A stretch of 64,000 bases of DNA, from the NCBI GenBank assembly GCA_026419785.1, contig JAODTK010004331.1, positions 62,001 to 126,000 on the forward strand, read 5' to 3'. The DNA comes from Sclerodactyla briareus (lineage: Eukaryota; Echinodermata; Holothuroidea; Dendrochirotida; Sclerodactylidae). Made by a program: the position numbers and the translations under genes. The notes beneath the pieces are model-generated. The model was not told where the DNA came from. It was given only the letters and a program-made list of their open reading frames with translations, and searched no databases. This document shows, in pieces, positions 1 through 10,936 of this stretch (position 1 is its first letter; the number at the start of each line of letters is the position of its first letter).

Positions 1-824
1 AGCCGCCTCCATGGAATGATCGTGGTCATCCTAGTAGCCTACGTCCAGTTGTATCTGGGCCTCATTTAATTAATAAATGCTGTCCTGACGTTCACCACCA
101 AATGTAGGCATGGCTTGGCTTGATGCTACATAGTGTAACCGTTTACTTTACCATTACCACAAACCGTATCGACGATGTCTTCGCCAAAATGCTGGAGTGG
201 TGGTGATGAAAATAAACCAGCAATGACTTTCATAAGATAGCCTAATCAATTATGATCTCGTATACCTAGACCCGATGCTACCTCCTCCTCTACCCATTGA
301 CAAGTGCGAGATGGGACGGGGAGGGCCCCTGGGGGGGGGGGTGGGGGGGGGGGGGGTTAATATGGTGGTGAACTGCCATTCACAAAAAGTACTTGCTATG
401 TCAGTTTCGGAACATTTAGACAAGACAACATGCCGTATCACAGGGGCGACGCCAGGGGTTGCGTGAGGGGGGTCGGGTGGCATCTAGGCCCGACAGGCAA
501 ACAATCAGCATTCCCTTGACAAAAAAAAAAAAAACAGTATTTTGACCAGTTATTCCCCTGTCAGTTTTTGGTTAATTTTTAATTGCTTTATTCGGTCCCT
601 TCATAATATGTAGGACTGGAATAAGGAGCATCTTTTTTCCCTTCACCGAAAATAGTGTAAAGCCACTACGAAATCAAGGGTGACATGTTGGCGTGGAATG
701 CTTAATTCGACCCCCTTCCTGTCATCCCCTTCCAACACCCCCTCCCCCCCATTCGTTCCGCTTCTTAATAATAAATAAAATACTTTCGATTTATAGAGGC
801 TTCACATATCAATCTCAAAGCCTT
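1..824. other. Non-coding sequence with G-rich tract; no gene recognised
   Basis: No exon of a known family was recognised here. The stretch has a G homopolymer run at about 331-357 interrupted by one T, an A run near 523, and C-rich strings near 710-750. The two short ORFs over the G tract are poly-Gly or poly-Pro artefacts. If the SLC28-like gene to the right continues leftwards, this is intron or lies beyond the 5' exons, which I cannot see. Confidence 0.5.
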
Positions 825-1165
825 TTACAAAAATAGGAACTTCAGTAAACGTTTGAAAGAGTTCAGAGTTGGGGCACTGTGCGACCTATGAAGGTAGATC
901 ATTCCAGATTGCTGGAGCAGCTGCCCTTGTACCAGGGTGGACGCGAGGGACGGGGCGAGGGGGCCATGCCCCCTCCGTCGGGGAAGTCCTTGCCCCCCCC
1001 CTCGGGAATTTTTTCCCATTCGTCGGTGAGCCTGAGTGGTTCCCGCTAAAATGAACACAACACCCCGACAGGGCCATTTCCCCGACAGTAATAAATGTTC
1101 CTCAACCAACTCATCCCCTAAAAAAAAATCCTAAATTTTCGCGCGCTTCGCGCGCGTCCTATATT
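825..1165. repeat. GC-rich degenerate interspersed repeat ending in a CGCGCG hairpin
   Basis: A locally GC-rich block with repeated 'cgtcgggg' and 'cgagggg' words ends in a short hairpin at about 1139-1157, where two CGCGCG arms flank a short loop. Similar words (cgtcgggga, ccccccg) recur at 1555-1630. This looks like an old repeat insertion rather than coding sequence. The family is not identified. Confidence 0.3.
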
Positions 1166-2184
1166 TTATCTTATTCGCAGTGTTCCTCGCATCAGTTAAA
1201 AGATCAGCGTATTCCATATTTCTAACACTATACAATCATGTCATACAATACAAGTTTCGTATGAATATCGTCGATAGGTCACTGCAGGAGAATAATGTTA
1301 CCAATCGTTGGGAGGATGATCGTCCTGCTGTCTACCACTCTTTGCCTTTGTGTTAATTTGCACTCCGATGCAATACCTCCATCTCCAGGCGTTTTCCCTC
1401 TCGGTAATTTACTGAGAGCGCCTGAATCGATTGGAATGCACTTGAGAAACGAGTAAAACAATGCCTTCCCACAGTGTTTTTTATTTATTCACTTTTTCTC
1501 CAGAAAAAGTTCAAAAATAAAACAATCAAAATGCAAATTTTGACCTAGATGGTCGGGTGAGGCTCGTCGGAACTTGGACCCCCCGTCGGGGAACTCGGAC
1601 CCCCCGGTCCGGGGAAATCTGGCGCCAACCACTGCCCTTTGTATAACATAAACATAAAATAGAATATGATGTAATCTTTTAAAGCTTTACGGAAAGTCTA
1701 TAGAAAAAGAGTTGGCGTTACGGGGTGGAAGGGTTTGAAATCCACCCCTTCCCGTCTCTCTTTAAGCCCAAGGGTCATGTAACGATTTTCTTTAAAAGCC
1801 CAGGTGACAAGAGTACAATCAAACCTACACCCCAATTTTTTGGAGGTTCTAGCAGTCACCATCGTTAAGTTATTTCAATTGCGACACAATTGGTGTACAT
1901 GTTGACCGTGTACACAGGCCTTAAGTGATGAAGAAGAGAGTGAATTAATGGGACGAAGTGAGTTTGTGGGGGTCCGAGTGAGTCAAGATTTTGTTCTTTT
2001 GGGTGTAAAAAAACGTTTAAATTGGGTTGGATGCCCCCATGAAGTTGGGATCACTCTCCTACCTTTGCATTCTTGGGCTGGCCTTCACATCAATCACCCA
2101 GTACATCATGCTAACGTTTGCAAATAGTCCCGTGTAAACCCCCTTACTTATTCCCAACCGTTTTTCTATCTCCGCTTTCCTCAG
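1166..2184. other. Intergenic or intronic sequence, no gene seen
   Basis: Nothing coding is recognised. A second patch of GC-rich 'ccccccgtcgggg' words lies at 1555-1630. The last bases before 2185 form a good pyrimidine-rich splice acceptor ending in TCAG, so at least the right edge is intron of the SLC28-like gene. Confidence 0.4.
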
Positions 2185-2352
2185 CGAACTCGTACGTCTT
2201 CGAGGCCGCCTCTACGGACATACACCGTGTGCTCTGGCCCTCAACATCGCGGGGAACTTATTGCGTTCCTGGCGATCCTTGCTTGTGTTTGAACGGTCTC
2301 CTAGGATATCTAGGGGGTCTGGTCGGCATCTCTGAGTTGAGCTTCATTATAA
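2185..2352 (+). CDS. SLC28-like concentrative nucleoside transporter, internal exon (frameshifted)
   Basis: CNT proteins (SLC28 family) are plasma-membrane transporters that couple nucleoside uptake to sodium or protons. This exon carries the family signature FEAAST, followed by a hydrophobic stretch (ALALNIAGNL, then LIAFLAILAC) and NGLLGYLGGLVGISELSF. The same order occurs in known CNTs around the EAAS motif and the next helix. A pyrimidine-rich acceptor (...CTTTCCTCAG) precedes it and a possible donor (AA|GTATGG) follows. The three segments lie in three different frames, so at least two small indels are needed. This is either a decaying gene or sequence error. The next recognisable exon is at 4662. 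Family assignment is firm; intactness is not. Confidence 0.8.
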
Positions 2353-2599
2353 GTATGGGCGGAAAATCGAAAAGTGGTGGGGCTGTCTGTATGGTGTTAG
2401 CATTCTTGTGCAGATTAGGTATATTAAAGATAAACCCTTGTCAGCCTTCGTGTCCCTTGGTAGGAATTCAGGGAGGGCAGGGGCTTAAAATTGAACCATG
2501 AACTATTGGTGTTACCTTTGTTACTTTTGCCTGTTCATAATGGATATTCTATACATGACACTCTACATTTCTCCTTCAAAAGTTTATCTATTCACAAGC

Positions 2600-3790
2600 T
2601 TTTCATACATCACACATACGTGACTTTATGGAAGTTACTAGTACTGGTACTACTGGGGCAGTGACCGGCAGTGCATTTTTCCAAAAGCTTTGACAAGGTT
2701 CCTCCCTCCATGATTTTTCTCTTGCCTTAATTGAACGTTTTTGGCAATTAAGGAATGTCCTTGAGTGAATTCGCCAGTGGCTTCTCAATAGGGAACAACG
2801 AGTGTGTTACAATGGGCGTGTTCGGTTCCTTGGCAAAAGTCACTAGTGGTTTTCCCCAAGGATCGTTCTGGTCTTTACTTTTTCTAGCCATATTGGCGAT
2901 CTCGACTATACCGAGTTGTATCTGGAGGTTGCTTCGAACGGGATGCTGCAATTTTCCCAAAGGGATCTCTGTTAAATCTCCAAATGGCCTGTTCGATTGG
3001 CAAATGCTTTTCAGTGCCGATAAGTGCAGAAGTCTGATGTGGGTTTTCACAAAAATCGCAACCTTCTTTCAATTAACTGTCCCAAAATTCCGGTGGAAAT
3101 CGGGAACAGTATCTCGTAGGTTCATTTTTGCTCTTTTCGAAACCTAAGCAGTGTGCTGCAGCATGCGAGGAAAGGATACTGAATTCTTACGGCTTGATCA
3201 GACTGCACTTTAGTTTTTCCGTGATTAAAGATATGTTGTCATAGTGTTTAAAAGCAGCTGTGGCGACCTCACCTGTAGTATTACTGTCAATTATGGAATC
3301 CATATTTACCCCGAAAGACGAAATGGCCACTAGATTAATCCCACTGACTCTTATAGATTTTACCTTACGAGGAAAAATAGGTTTTTAAAATTGTGTTCAT
3401 GGATTCGAGGGTCTTTCTTCCACTATTTCTTTGAAGTTTCCAAGTTACCACAATATGGGTCATTGCCTCAACTTCGTGGTAAACGCTGTAGATTGGACAT
3501 TCGGAATTACTTCTTCCCGCAGAAAGTGTTATTAATGAGTGGAATGCCTTCCTGAAGATGGTTTTCTGTCTAAGATTGGTGCATGCTTTCAACATCAGAC
3601 TTCATTTAATGTGTTCAAGAATTGTGGGCGAATTTCTTTTAGGCATCCGGGTTTCCTTCTCTTTTGGGATGTTGTGCTTCAATGGGGTCTCTCATGAGAT
3701 TTTTGTCCTTCCAGACCCTTTTTCACTAACTAACCTGGCCTTCCTGCTCCCTCCACCACCTATTAACACCACGGGTTGTCACATGAAATA
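2600..3790 (+). mobile_element. Degenerate non-LTR retrotransposon (LINE) fragment, RT and 3' end
   Basis: The + strand carries remnants of a reverse transcriptase. VTSGFPQGSFWSLLFL at about 2848-2895 corresponds to the conserved SGVPQGSVLGPLLF block. WQMLFSADKCRSLMWV at about 3000-3050 matches the region where LINE RTs read W.m.fN..KC..m..g. A C-terminal WNAF/LPED-type tail lies at 3480-3650. Frameshifts are frequent and the catalytic FADD segment is not readable. Its last ~260 bases (about 3483-3740) recur at 42545-42785, so both are copies of one family. It sits in an intron of the SLC28-like gene. Confidence 0.75.
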
Positions 3791-4661
3791 ATTACATTAT
3801 TACATTTACCTCTATACCTCCGTTTCCTCCTCGGTAAAGAATCAATTAAACAATTAGCATCTGACGATAGGCGTAATATGTGTCATTATTCCTGGGACCA
3901 GAACAGATATGCTGACTGATGGGGCGGGATGCGGCACCAGCGGAATAAAAAGCTAATCAGTTAGAAGGAAGGGGCCCGACGAACGACTAGGAAAACCTAC
4001 CCTGACTCTCGTAGCTTCACAGGCGTTGAACCGTTTGAGGTTCGAATCCTGAAGCATTTTTAGGCACGGATTATGCTCACCCTCGTGTTAATTGGGGACC
4101 GTTGCGTCTTTGATTAATGGTTTATGTACAGCTGTGCACGAAACCATATTGTAGGATTTTCCGAGGTCTGTGGACTCCTTTTCCTAGTACCGAGGTTAAC
4201 ATAGGTAGTCATAATTAATTCCAATCGTGATATACTTTTGAATCGATATAATACTTTTCCTCCGTGTACCCGTGCAAAATTGCACATGGTTTGGCTCAGT
4301 AAAGTGCAGTTTTACAGTTCACTGACAACCTAAATTACAATACAGACTTGACTTTTCGTACTTCTCTATCCCAACCTCCATTTACATGAATGAAATAACT
4401 CCTCCAGGCCGCACGCTCGAATCTTCAAATCTCCAGTTGCGGGGTTTCGACGTGTCCTTGTTTAAACCGTTCCATTTCGAGAGAACTTTTTCGCAGGGTT
4501 ATTGTAACTAATCAATTCAATCTTCAATTTCTTCAATTTTTCAATTTTGGAGAACCTGACGATACGTTCATATATAAGTAATCGCCCTCTCATCTGCTCA
4601 TCTCGTTTCCAGTGAATAATAATCCTCTTTTACCCCCTCCTCTATTCTCTCCCAATTCTAG
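3791..4661. other. SLC28-like intron; nothing further recognised
   Basis: No coding sequence recognised. A tRNA-B-box-like string (GGTTCGAATCC) at about 4040-4051 may be a SINE remnant but has no convincing A box. The right end forms a polypyrimidine acceptor (ctctcccaattctag) for the next exon. Confidence 0.4.
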
Positions 4662-4795
4662 TTCATTTGTGGGTACCTTTTCACTCCTCTCGCCTGGCTG
4701 ATGGGAGTCGAGGCCAAAGCTAGTCCGGACTGGTGGCTGAGCTACTCGGGCAAGACCTTCATCAACGAGTTTCGACGCCTACGATCAGCTCTCGC
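4662..4795 (+). CDS. SLC28-like nucleoside transporter, internal exon
   Basis: Directly after a TCTAG acceptor the frame reads FICGYLFTPLAWLMGVEA, then SGKTFINEF. Known CNTs have the same pattern at this point: a membrane segment ending in P..W.MGV, a short variable stretch, then GxKTxxNEF. After NEF the reading slips: the expected VAY(D)QLS is found in another frame (4771-4795), so one extra base is present. The exon end is uncertain because no clear GT donor follows. A connecting exon expected before the one at 9431 was not found. Confidence 0.8.
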
Positions 4796-4964
4796 TTTTT
4801 TAAATCCTTATCAGAATCGGCTATGGTGTCGAGCCTCTTGGCGGTATTTTCTCCCTTTCTTCCTTGCTCCTCTCGTTTTGCTGGATCTCATGTCTAATAC
4901 GATTCGATGCGAATGAATCACAAAACACACGCGGACAAAACTGGGGTCTAAATGTGACGAAACT

Positions 4965-4993
4965 CTCTCTCCCACCCCCCCCCCCCCCCCCCT
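4965..4993. repeat. C homopolymer tract
   Basis: A near-pure run of C (with one A) about 20 bases long inside the SLC28-like intron, just 3' of a CT-rich stretch. Simple low-complexity sequence. Confidence 0.85.
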
Positions 4994-5310
4994 TCGCTCT
5001 CTCTTTCTTAAGGTCTGGTTCAGGAGAATATCAAATAGAGATTTTTGTGAACATTTTACGGCTCTGGCATGTCAGTTCATTGTATTACCGATTCTCCAAG
5101 ATTTGTGTAGATTGGAATGGCTGAATTGTTCAAACAAGACCGCAAATAGGTTTACTCTTTCTTAACTGGAATGAAATGGCTGAATGACTCAAAATGTTGT
5201 GAGAAGGAATAAAAGTCACAAAGGCTCCAATTTCTCCTAAATTCCCATGAACTATTGTTTTTGCTCAACCAGCTATGCTGGTTGATCTATTGAACTCTGC
5301 ATGTCACTCT

Positions 5311-5326
5311 ATCTATCTATCTATCT

Positions 5327-5392
<66 letters not shown>

Positions 5393-5412
5393 ATCTATCT
5401 ATCTATCTATCC
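5311..5412 (+). repeat. (ATCT)n microsatellite
   Basis: About 25 copies of a tetranucleotide ATCT/TATC repeat with a few slipped units (for example at 5326 and 5391). It lies in the SLC28-like intron. Confidence 0.97.
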
Positions 5413-5589
5413 ATCCAGTGTGTTAACAATTGCCTTTTGGCCCCCTAAACAGTCATTCTGTGATAGATTTGACAAGACTTGGACACAATGTTTATTGACC
5501 CATGGACCTGTTTATTTTTGCTTTGTGAGGCAGGTCAAAAGGTCATTAAAGTATTAACGTATAGGCCATTATGTGTAAAATTTCAAATG

Positions 5590-7010
5590 TATCTCCTCCT
5601 ACAATTTTGGTGCACAGTGCTGATGTTCGGTCATATGATTGTCTACGCCGTACCTTCGGGTGTTTCAGAATTTTTTGGTCCACTTGGCCTGAGGGCCCAT
5701 TTTATGAAATTTCACACAATGGTACTTGAAATGCATCTCCTCCCACAAGATTCAATTGATGTTCTTCAAAGTTACATGTTATGGTCCTTGGGTGGAGGGC
5801 CATAGGGGGTGTTCAGGAATTTTGGGCTCAAGTCCAGTTTGGGCCCTAGGTCCATTATATGAAATATCCCCAAATCTTGTATCTCCCCTTTACCCCCCCA
5901 CCTACAAATTTTGTGCACAGATCGATGTTCAGTCATAATGGTGGTCCAATAGCTGTACTTCTGGGTGCCAGGCTTAAAGTCCCAAGGCCCAAGTGTGGCC
6001 CTGGGGCCAGTCATGTGGAATATGCAAGATTCTCCTCTTACGATTTCAGTGAACAGTGTTGACATTCGGTCATAATGAGTTATAACAGCCGCACTCTGAG
6101 GTGTTCAGGGTCTTTTGGTATAAGGTCACACTTGGCCAGTGGGGCCCCTTTATTGATTTTCACACAATGGTACTTGAAATGCATCTTCCCAAGATTCAAT
6201 TGATGATCTTCCATGTTACAAGTGATGGTCCTGGGTAGAGGGCCGTTGGGGGGGTTCAGGGATTTGGGGCTAAAGGCCCATTATATTGAAATACTGCAAA
6301 ATCTTGATCTCCTACAAGTTTTGGTGCCCCAGTGCTCATGTCAGTCATAATGGTGGTCAAATTGCCATATCTATGGTACCAATGAATTTAGGTCCCAAGG
6401 CGTAGTGTGGGCCCTATCTGTTCCGTATCTGTATGTTACTGGAACAAACCCCTCAACAGGATATAACTGTTGCAGGTGGCCGGCACAAAAGAGAAATCAA
6501 AGATATGGGCTTCCTCTCAATAAGTCTGGGCCATCATGTGGAATTACAAAATGCTCTCCTCTTCAAATTTTGTGCACAGAGCTGGCATTTCGGTCATTAT
6601 GATGACTAACAGCCGTCCTGGAGGTCAGGAATTGTGGGTTCAAGGTCCTACTTGGGCGTGGGCCCTTTGATGAAATTTCACACAATGGTACCTGAATCGC
6701 AGTACTTCACAAGCTCAATTGAGTTGCCCTAATTAACGAGTTACAGGTAACGGTTTGGGTGGAGGGCTATTGGTGGTGTTTGGGAACTTTGAGCCCAAGG
6801 GCCCCAATATATGGAATACTGCAAAATCTTGTATCTCCTACAATTTTGTTCACAGGGCTGATGTTCAGTTATAATGATGTCTAATAGCGTACATCAGGGT
6901 GACCAGGGATATGGGACCCATGGACCAGTGTGACTGTTGCCCTGCAGCCCATTGTGTGGGACTATTTATGATGATAAGACAACTTGGGGCGACATATGAA
7001 GATCATGTCA
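5590..7010 (+). repeat. Diverged tandem (satellite-like) repeat array
   Basis: Related blocks recur throughout. The motif 'tttgtgcacag..ctgatgttc.gtcataatgg' occurs near 5600, 5905, 6040, 6315, 6563 and 6840. The motif 'tttcacacaatggtacttgaaatgcat' occurs near 5708, 6163 and 6675. Spacings fit a basic unit of roughly 135-150 bp arranged in a higher-order unit of roughly 455-515 bp, with about three higher-order copies. The ORFs here are an effect of the repeat. Copies differ by point changes and indels, so the array is old. Confidence 0.85.
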
Positions 7011-7970
7011 GAAGTCATAAAGGGGCACAATAGGCCATTTTTCAAAACTGCCTCCTTGACCTCATGATCTTGAACATCATCCGAATGTACATCGTCTTGG
7101 TCAGCACCATTGGTTGCTCTAGTTTGGAAGGACTAATAACTCGTCATTGCAGCCACGCTTGTTAACAACTGCTGATCCTGGGAATATCTGAATGAGAAAT
7201 ATTTGCGTTTTCATCCAATTCATTGTCCTCTACAAAAAAAAAAACTTATGATATAAGACACTTCTCTCTTATTAGGAATGTATTGACTACGCCCAAATGG
7301 AGACCTATGCAACCGCAGTGATTTAAGAATCTCATATTCTCAATACCACTGGCGTCACCCACCTAGTGATATTTTAGAAATGATGACAGTTGCCATTCCT
7401 AGAATACTTCTGCCTTCGAGCCCAAGTGTATGAACTTTTATTAGCTAGAAAGGACGGTTTTTGAACATTCACATTTCAAGTCATAAATTGCGTTGAGATT
7501 TCTGGGGATTGAGGAATCACGACTAATTGGAATTCCAGGTGAACTTCCTAAGGGCGACACGTTTTGTTATGCTTCCATTCATTATTGGAATTATTTAACG
7601 TACGGACCACAATCAAGTACAGTATATGCCGTGCACTGTACCGTACACAGCTGCAGTAGCCTAACTGGAAACTGGTAGTTGCGTTCATGTGCCAGCCAAA
7701 TAGTAGCCCACAGTAACCGTTTCGCACAAACATGATTGGCTGTACACTGCAAGTGTACGGTTGTTGCTCAACTTTTACGGCATTTATGATCTTAAAGTGT
7801 TCGAAGGAAATGTACCACACTTCAAATATAAATGATACCATCTCGACGAAGTGATTGGGGGAACTTGTCAACTACATTTAGATGAAATTGGCAAAATTAA
7901 TATATATATTTTTTTGGAGTGATTACTTCATTCGATATATAAGCCTACTCAATATTAAATCTGAGAAAGC
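7011..7970. other. Intronic sequence of the SLC28-like gene, nothing recognised
   Basis: No exon or repeat family recognised apart from an A run near 7235. The short ORFs have no family features. Confidence 0.4.
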
Positions 7971-7984
7971 TGTTGCGTTCATTT

Positions 7985-8275
7985 CCAAAAAAAGGGGAGG
8001 GTCAACTACTCTACTCCAATTATTCATCGGTGAATAGTCAATGCAGTGTGCTGAGAGCTGCAAGAAAACCCACCTCTTCGTTCAACAAATTCCTGAAATC
8101 TTCTGACTTTCTCAGACCATTGTCTTTACTATTACTTTCCCTCTCTGAGGTCATCTTTGTATATTGAAATCTAGTTGTGTATTATCATTTTTGTATTAAT
8201 TTTATTTTCTGTTGAGCGCCTAGAGCCTCCGTTGGAATAGGCGCTATATAAATGCTATCTATTGACTTTGACTTT
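7985..8275 (+). mobile_element. LINE 3'-end fragment with GCGCTATATAAAT tail
   Basis: The sequence ends in a tail of the type '...gagcgcctagagcc...ggaataggcgctatataaatgct' (about 8213-8262) followed by a short attgactttgactttg repeat. Such tails terminate non-LTR elements in marine invertebrates (general knowledge). Upstream bases translate to a short SFNKFLKSSDFLRP-like segment consistent with the very end of an RT ORF. It is 5'-truncated, as LINE copies usually are. Confidence 0.6.
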
Positions 8276-8373
8276 GTAGTAGGCAACTATAATATCCCCA
8301 CACTGAATAAACAAACTTCATTTAGAGCCTTTTTGATTCCTTGACGAATACGAGGAATCTATGCAGTCATGAC

Positions 8374-8420
8374 AGTGTGTGTGTGTGTGGTTTGTGATGT
8401 ATGTGTTGTGTGTGTGTGTA
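8374..8420 (+). repeat. (TG)n microsatellite, interrupted
   Basis: Two TG-rich runs separated by tttgtgatgtatgtgt. Simple repeat inside the SLC28-like intron. Confidence 0.9.
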
Positions 8421-8439
8421 AGTACGCTGCTTGAAAACA

Positions 8440-8850
8440 CGAAACCTCGACCCCACCTGCATGGATGAAGCTATACTTGGTGTGTAGCTTTCTTATGGGG
8501 AGCACAGAACCCTATTGTTTTTTATATAGGTCGGGGTGTATTTCGGTCAAAAATAGAAAATTTGTGAAAAGTCAATATTTTGGCAAATTTGGTTGTAAAC
8601 CACGTAACTCGACCCCGCTGGATGGATGAAGCTCATACTCGGTATTGTGTTCCCCATGCTGAGACATGAATCCTGTTCTTTTGGGGTCAGGTCAGAGGTC
8701 ATCGGAGGTCTCCAGAGTTCCAAAGTCTTAAACCTTGTGAACACGATAAGTCCAGAATGGTTGGTCAGATCAGGTTGAAATTTATTGTGTAGCTTTCTTA
8801 TGGGGAGCACAGAACCCTATTGTTTTTTAGTAAGGTCGGGGGGTCAAGTG
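8440..8850 (+). repeat. Duplicated ~300-bp repeat
   Basis: A ~55-bp block beginning 'gtgtagctttcttatgggg' occurs at about 8480 and again at about 8782, ~302 bp apart, with only a few differences. Between them 'aac(c)tcgacccc.c.gcatggatgaagct' recurs at 8446 and 8608, showing an inner period near 160 bp. It is a short diverged tandem array with no coding content. Confidence 0.75.
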
Positions 8851-8880
8851 GAAATCACTAAGCCTTTGGCCTTTCGATTT

Positions 8881-9393
8881 GTAACAGATTGAGAACACTT
8901 TGACGCGTTTATCATAAACACTTAACTGTTCACTGTGCGTTTACTGCCACTGAAATTTGTTTGAATCTAAATATTTGTGCGGATATTTAACATTTATGTA
9001 TTTCGTGAATTAACTAACATCACACTGCGATGTGTTGTCGGCGTGACGGCTCACTATTTGTTTTAATGAGAAACACTGTTGTGTCAATAATGCACACTGG
9101 TGTTCCAATTGTATACACGGAAAACATCCATTTCGGAACGCTTAAATAAACACCAACGGTAATATCGGACCGCCCAAATAAACACCAACGTTAATATCGG
9201 AATCTTGATAAGCACACGTGGAAAACCTAACACTTTAATGTGTTTAATTTGAAATTGGACGTGTTCAGAATTGGACGTTGATGTTCATCTAAGCGTTCCG
9301 ATATAAACGCTTCCAGGGTTTCAAGTGGGTGAAACCGCACATTGAACAGTGAATTGTTTATGATAAACGCGTCAAGTGTTCCCAACCTGTTAC
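8881..9393. mobile_element. MITE-like element with ~85-bp terminal inverted repeats
   Basis: The left end (gtaacagattgagaacactt..., 8881 to about 8965) is the reverse complement of the right end (about 9310-9393), which reads back as gtaacaggttgggaacactt... The shared core 'gacgcgtttatcataaaca' is in both arms. The interior has no ORF but holds a ~31-bp tandem duplication (aataaacaccaacg.taatatcgga, 9145-9205). Size and structure fit a non-autonomous DNA transposon. I could not define a target-site duplication. It lies about 40 bases before the next SLC28-like exon. Confidence 0.75.
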
Positions 9394-9430
9394 CAAAAAG
9401 TGTTCATGAATGAACGTTTGTTATTTACAG

Positions 9431-9642
9431 TGCACCTGTTATTTTCCTTCTCCCAACGGTAATTCTTTCCGAGGTAATCGTGACATACGCCCTCTGTGGT
9501 TTCGCCAATTTCGGATCTATAGGCGTTCAGCTAGGGGCTCTGACCCCGATGGCTCCCAGCAGGAAGAGCGATCTGGCTGACCTGGCCGTACGGGCCCTCG
9601 TCGCCGGCTCGATAGCTTGTTTCATGACGGCGTGCATAGCTG
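9431..9642 (+). CDS. SLC28-like nucleoside transporter, conserved C-terminal core exon
   Basis: This is the clearest CNT exon. The frame reads SEVIVTYALCGFANFGSIGV, then QLGALTPMAPSRKSDLADLA and VRALVAGSIACFMTACIAG. Known CNTs have the same FAN.(S/G)SIG..(L/I)G and APSR(K/R)xDxxxxAxRAL sequence through the last core helices of the substrate and ion pathway, and an intracellular APSRK loop. A donor (GCTG|GTAGAT) ends the exon after IAG. The left edge is ambiguous: the TTACAG acceptor at 9430 fits and leaves an open frame, though the first ~10 codons look unlike the family. It links to the terminal exon at 10937. Confidence 0.93.
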
Positions 9643-10580
9643 GTAGATTAGCCTTGTCGGCTACACTCATAAATCAATTTATATTCTTCATTCGTGATAT
9701 TATTTCATTAATTATGTTTGTTGAAAATGAGTGTTCCAGTACGTGATTTGCCAACCTACAGAGACTGAAATTCCCGGAACCCAGAATAGCGAAAAGTTTC
9801 TGTTGCCCATAATTATTTACGAACTTATTTATGAGCTTGATAGGGATGAAATATTACAAACCATTTCCAACGACGATGTTTGTCCAGTTGAGGAACGCCT
9901 CCGACAAAGTGTTTTCTGATAGGCTGTTCGATATATGGAATCGATCGTGTTCTTCAATAGAGTTGTGGAATGATTTGGGCATCAGAATCCGTCTTGATCT
10001 GTTTTGTACACTAGTTAGATTTGGTCGTTAGAAAATCTGGTTCAAAATGTACACTCTGAAGGCAGCATTTTCTGCTCAAAATCTAGTATAAAAGCCTACT
10101 AGTTTTTTGGTATGGTGCTCATTGGAATCGATTTCGGGACAATTTAACCAGGGCGTTTTCAGGAGTGGGGTAATGGAAGATGTACCTAAATATTTTTCTC
10201 TTCTATCGGCCTATTTTGCTCAAGTCGAACAATATAAATTTTTATGCCGTTTCAGTCATGAATTACAAACCCCCAAAACTCTCATGCAGTCTCATTGGTC
10301 TCATAATACGAACCGAACCACGTTTTTGTTTTTTCATTTTTTGTTATTTTTTGTACAAAAACAGTGACCCTTCCAATTCGGCCAGTTAATTTTCCTTCCT
10401 TTGATCTGCAGAGTCCCCATTGAGGGCCGTCTGGTGTCGGCAGTTTTCTTCTATGTCGGTTCTGTTAGAGGCTTCGTGGAATCACCTCGGCAGTCTGTTA
10501 ACGCTATCCATCGTTCTGAAACGCCTAGGTGTGGATTCGCGAGTAAATAAAGAATTAGGCCGGTGTGGATATTATGCCGT
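9643..10580. other. Last SLC28-like intron, left part
   Basis: No exon recognised. Several 60-100 codon ORFs overlap here, but none has family features and they contain no helix or motif expected of a CNT. The two ends carry a donor (9643) and, at 10936, the acceptor of the terminal exon. Confidence 0.4.
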
Positions 10581-10594
10581 TCAAGTAGGGCAAT

Positions 10595-10596
<2 letters not shown>

Positions 10597-10628
<32 letters not shown>
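10597..10628 (+). repeat. (AAT)n microsatellite
   Basis: About ten AAT units. It produces a poly-Asn run in one ORF, which is therefore not a real protein. Confidence 0.95.
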
Positions 10629-10631
<3 letters not shown>

Positions 10632-10754
10632 CAACGTAAGTAACGTCTTTTCCGTATTTGACATGAATCATAACTTTCGTGGTAATCGAATGAACACAGT
10701 AGATTATTGTTATGCTATATGTTATCTAGTATAGGAAGTGAAAGCCTCTCTAAC

Positions 10755-10792
10755 GAAGTCGACTCGAGTCGACTCGAGTCGACTCGAGTCGT
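10755..10792. repeat. Perfect tandem of a palindromic 10-mer
   Basis: The unit gtcgactcga is repeated more than three times. The whole block is self-complementary and made of alternating GTCGAC and CTCGAG hexamers. It is unlike the surrounding AT-rich intron. It could be a natural microsatellite able to form a cruciform, or an adaptor or cloning-linker concatemer carried into the assembly. Confidence 0.9.
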
Positions 10793-10936
10793 TACGGTAC
10801 TTGCTCCACTCAGATATTGATTTACGGACTGCCTCTCCGCATTTGAGCTAGAGAGAGTTGTCGTGTAATAGGGGAGTCGAACGGTTGGAGCTCATTCGAT
10901 AACTTGATAACCGTTACTTCTTTTTTAACCTCCTAG

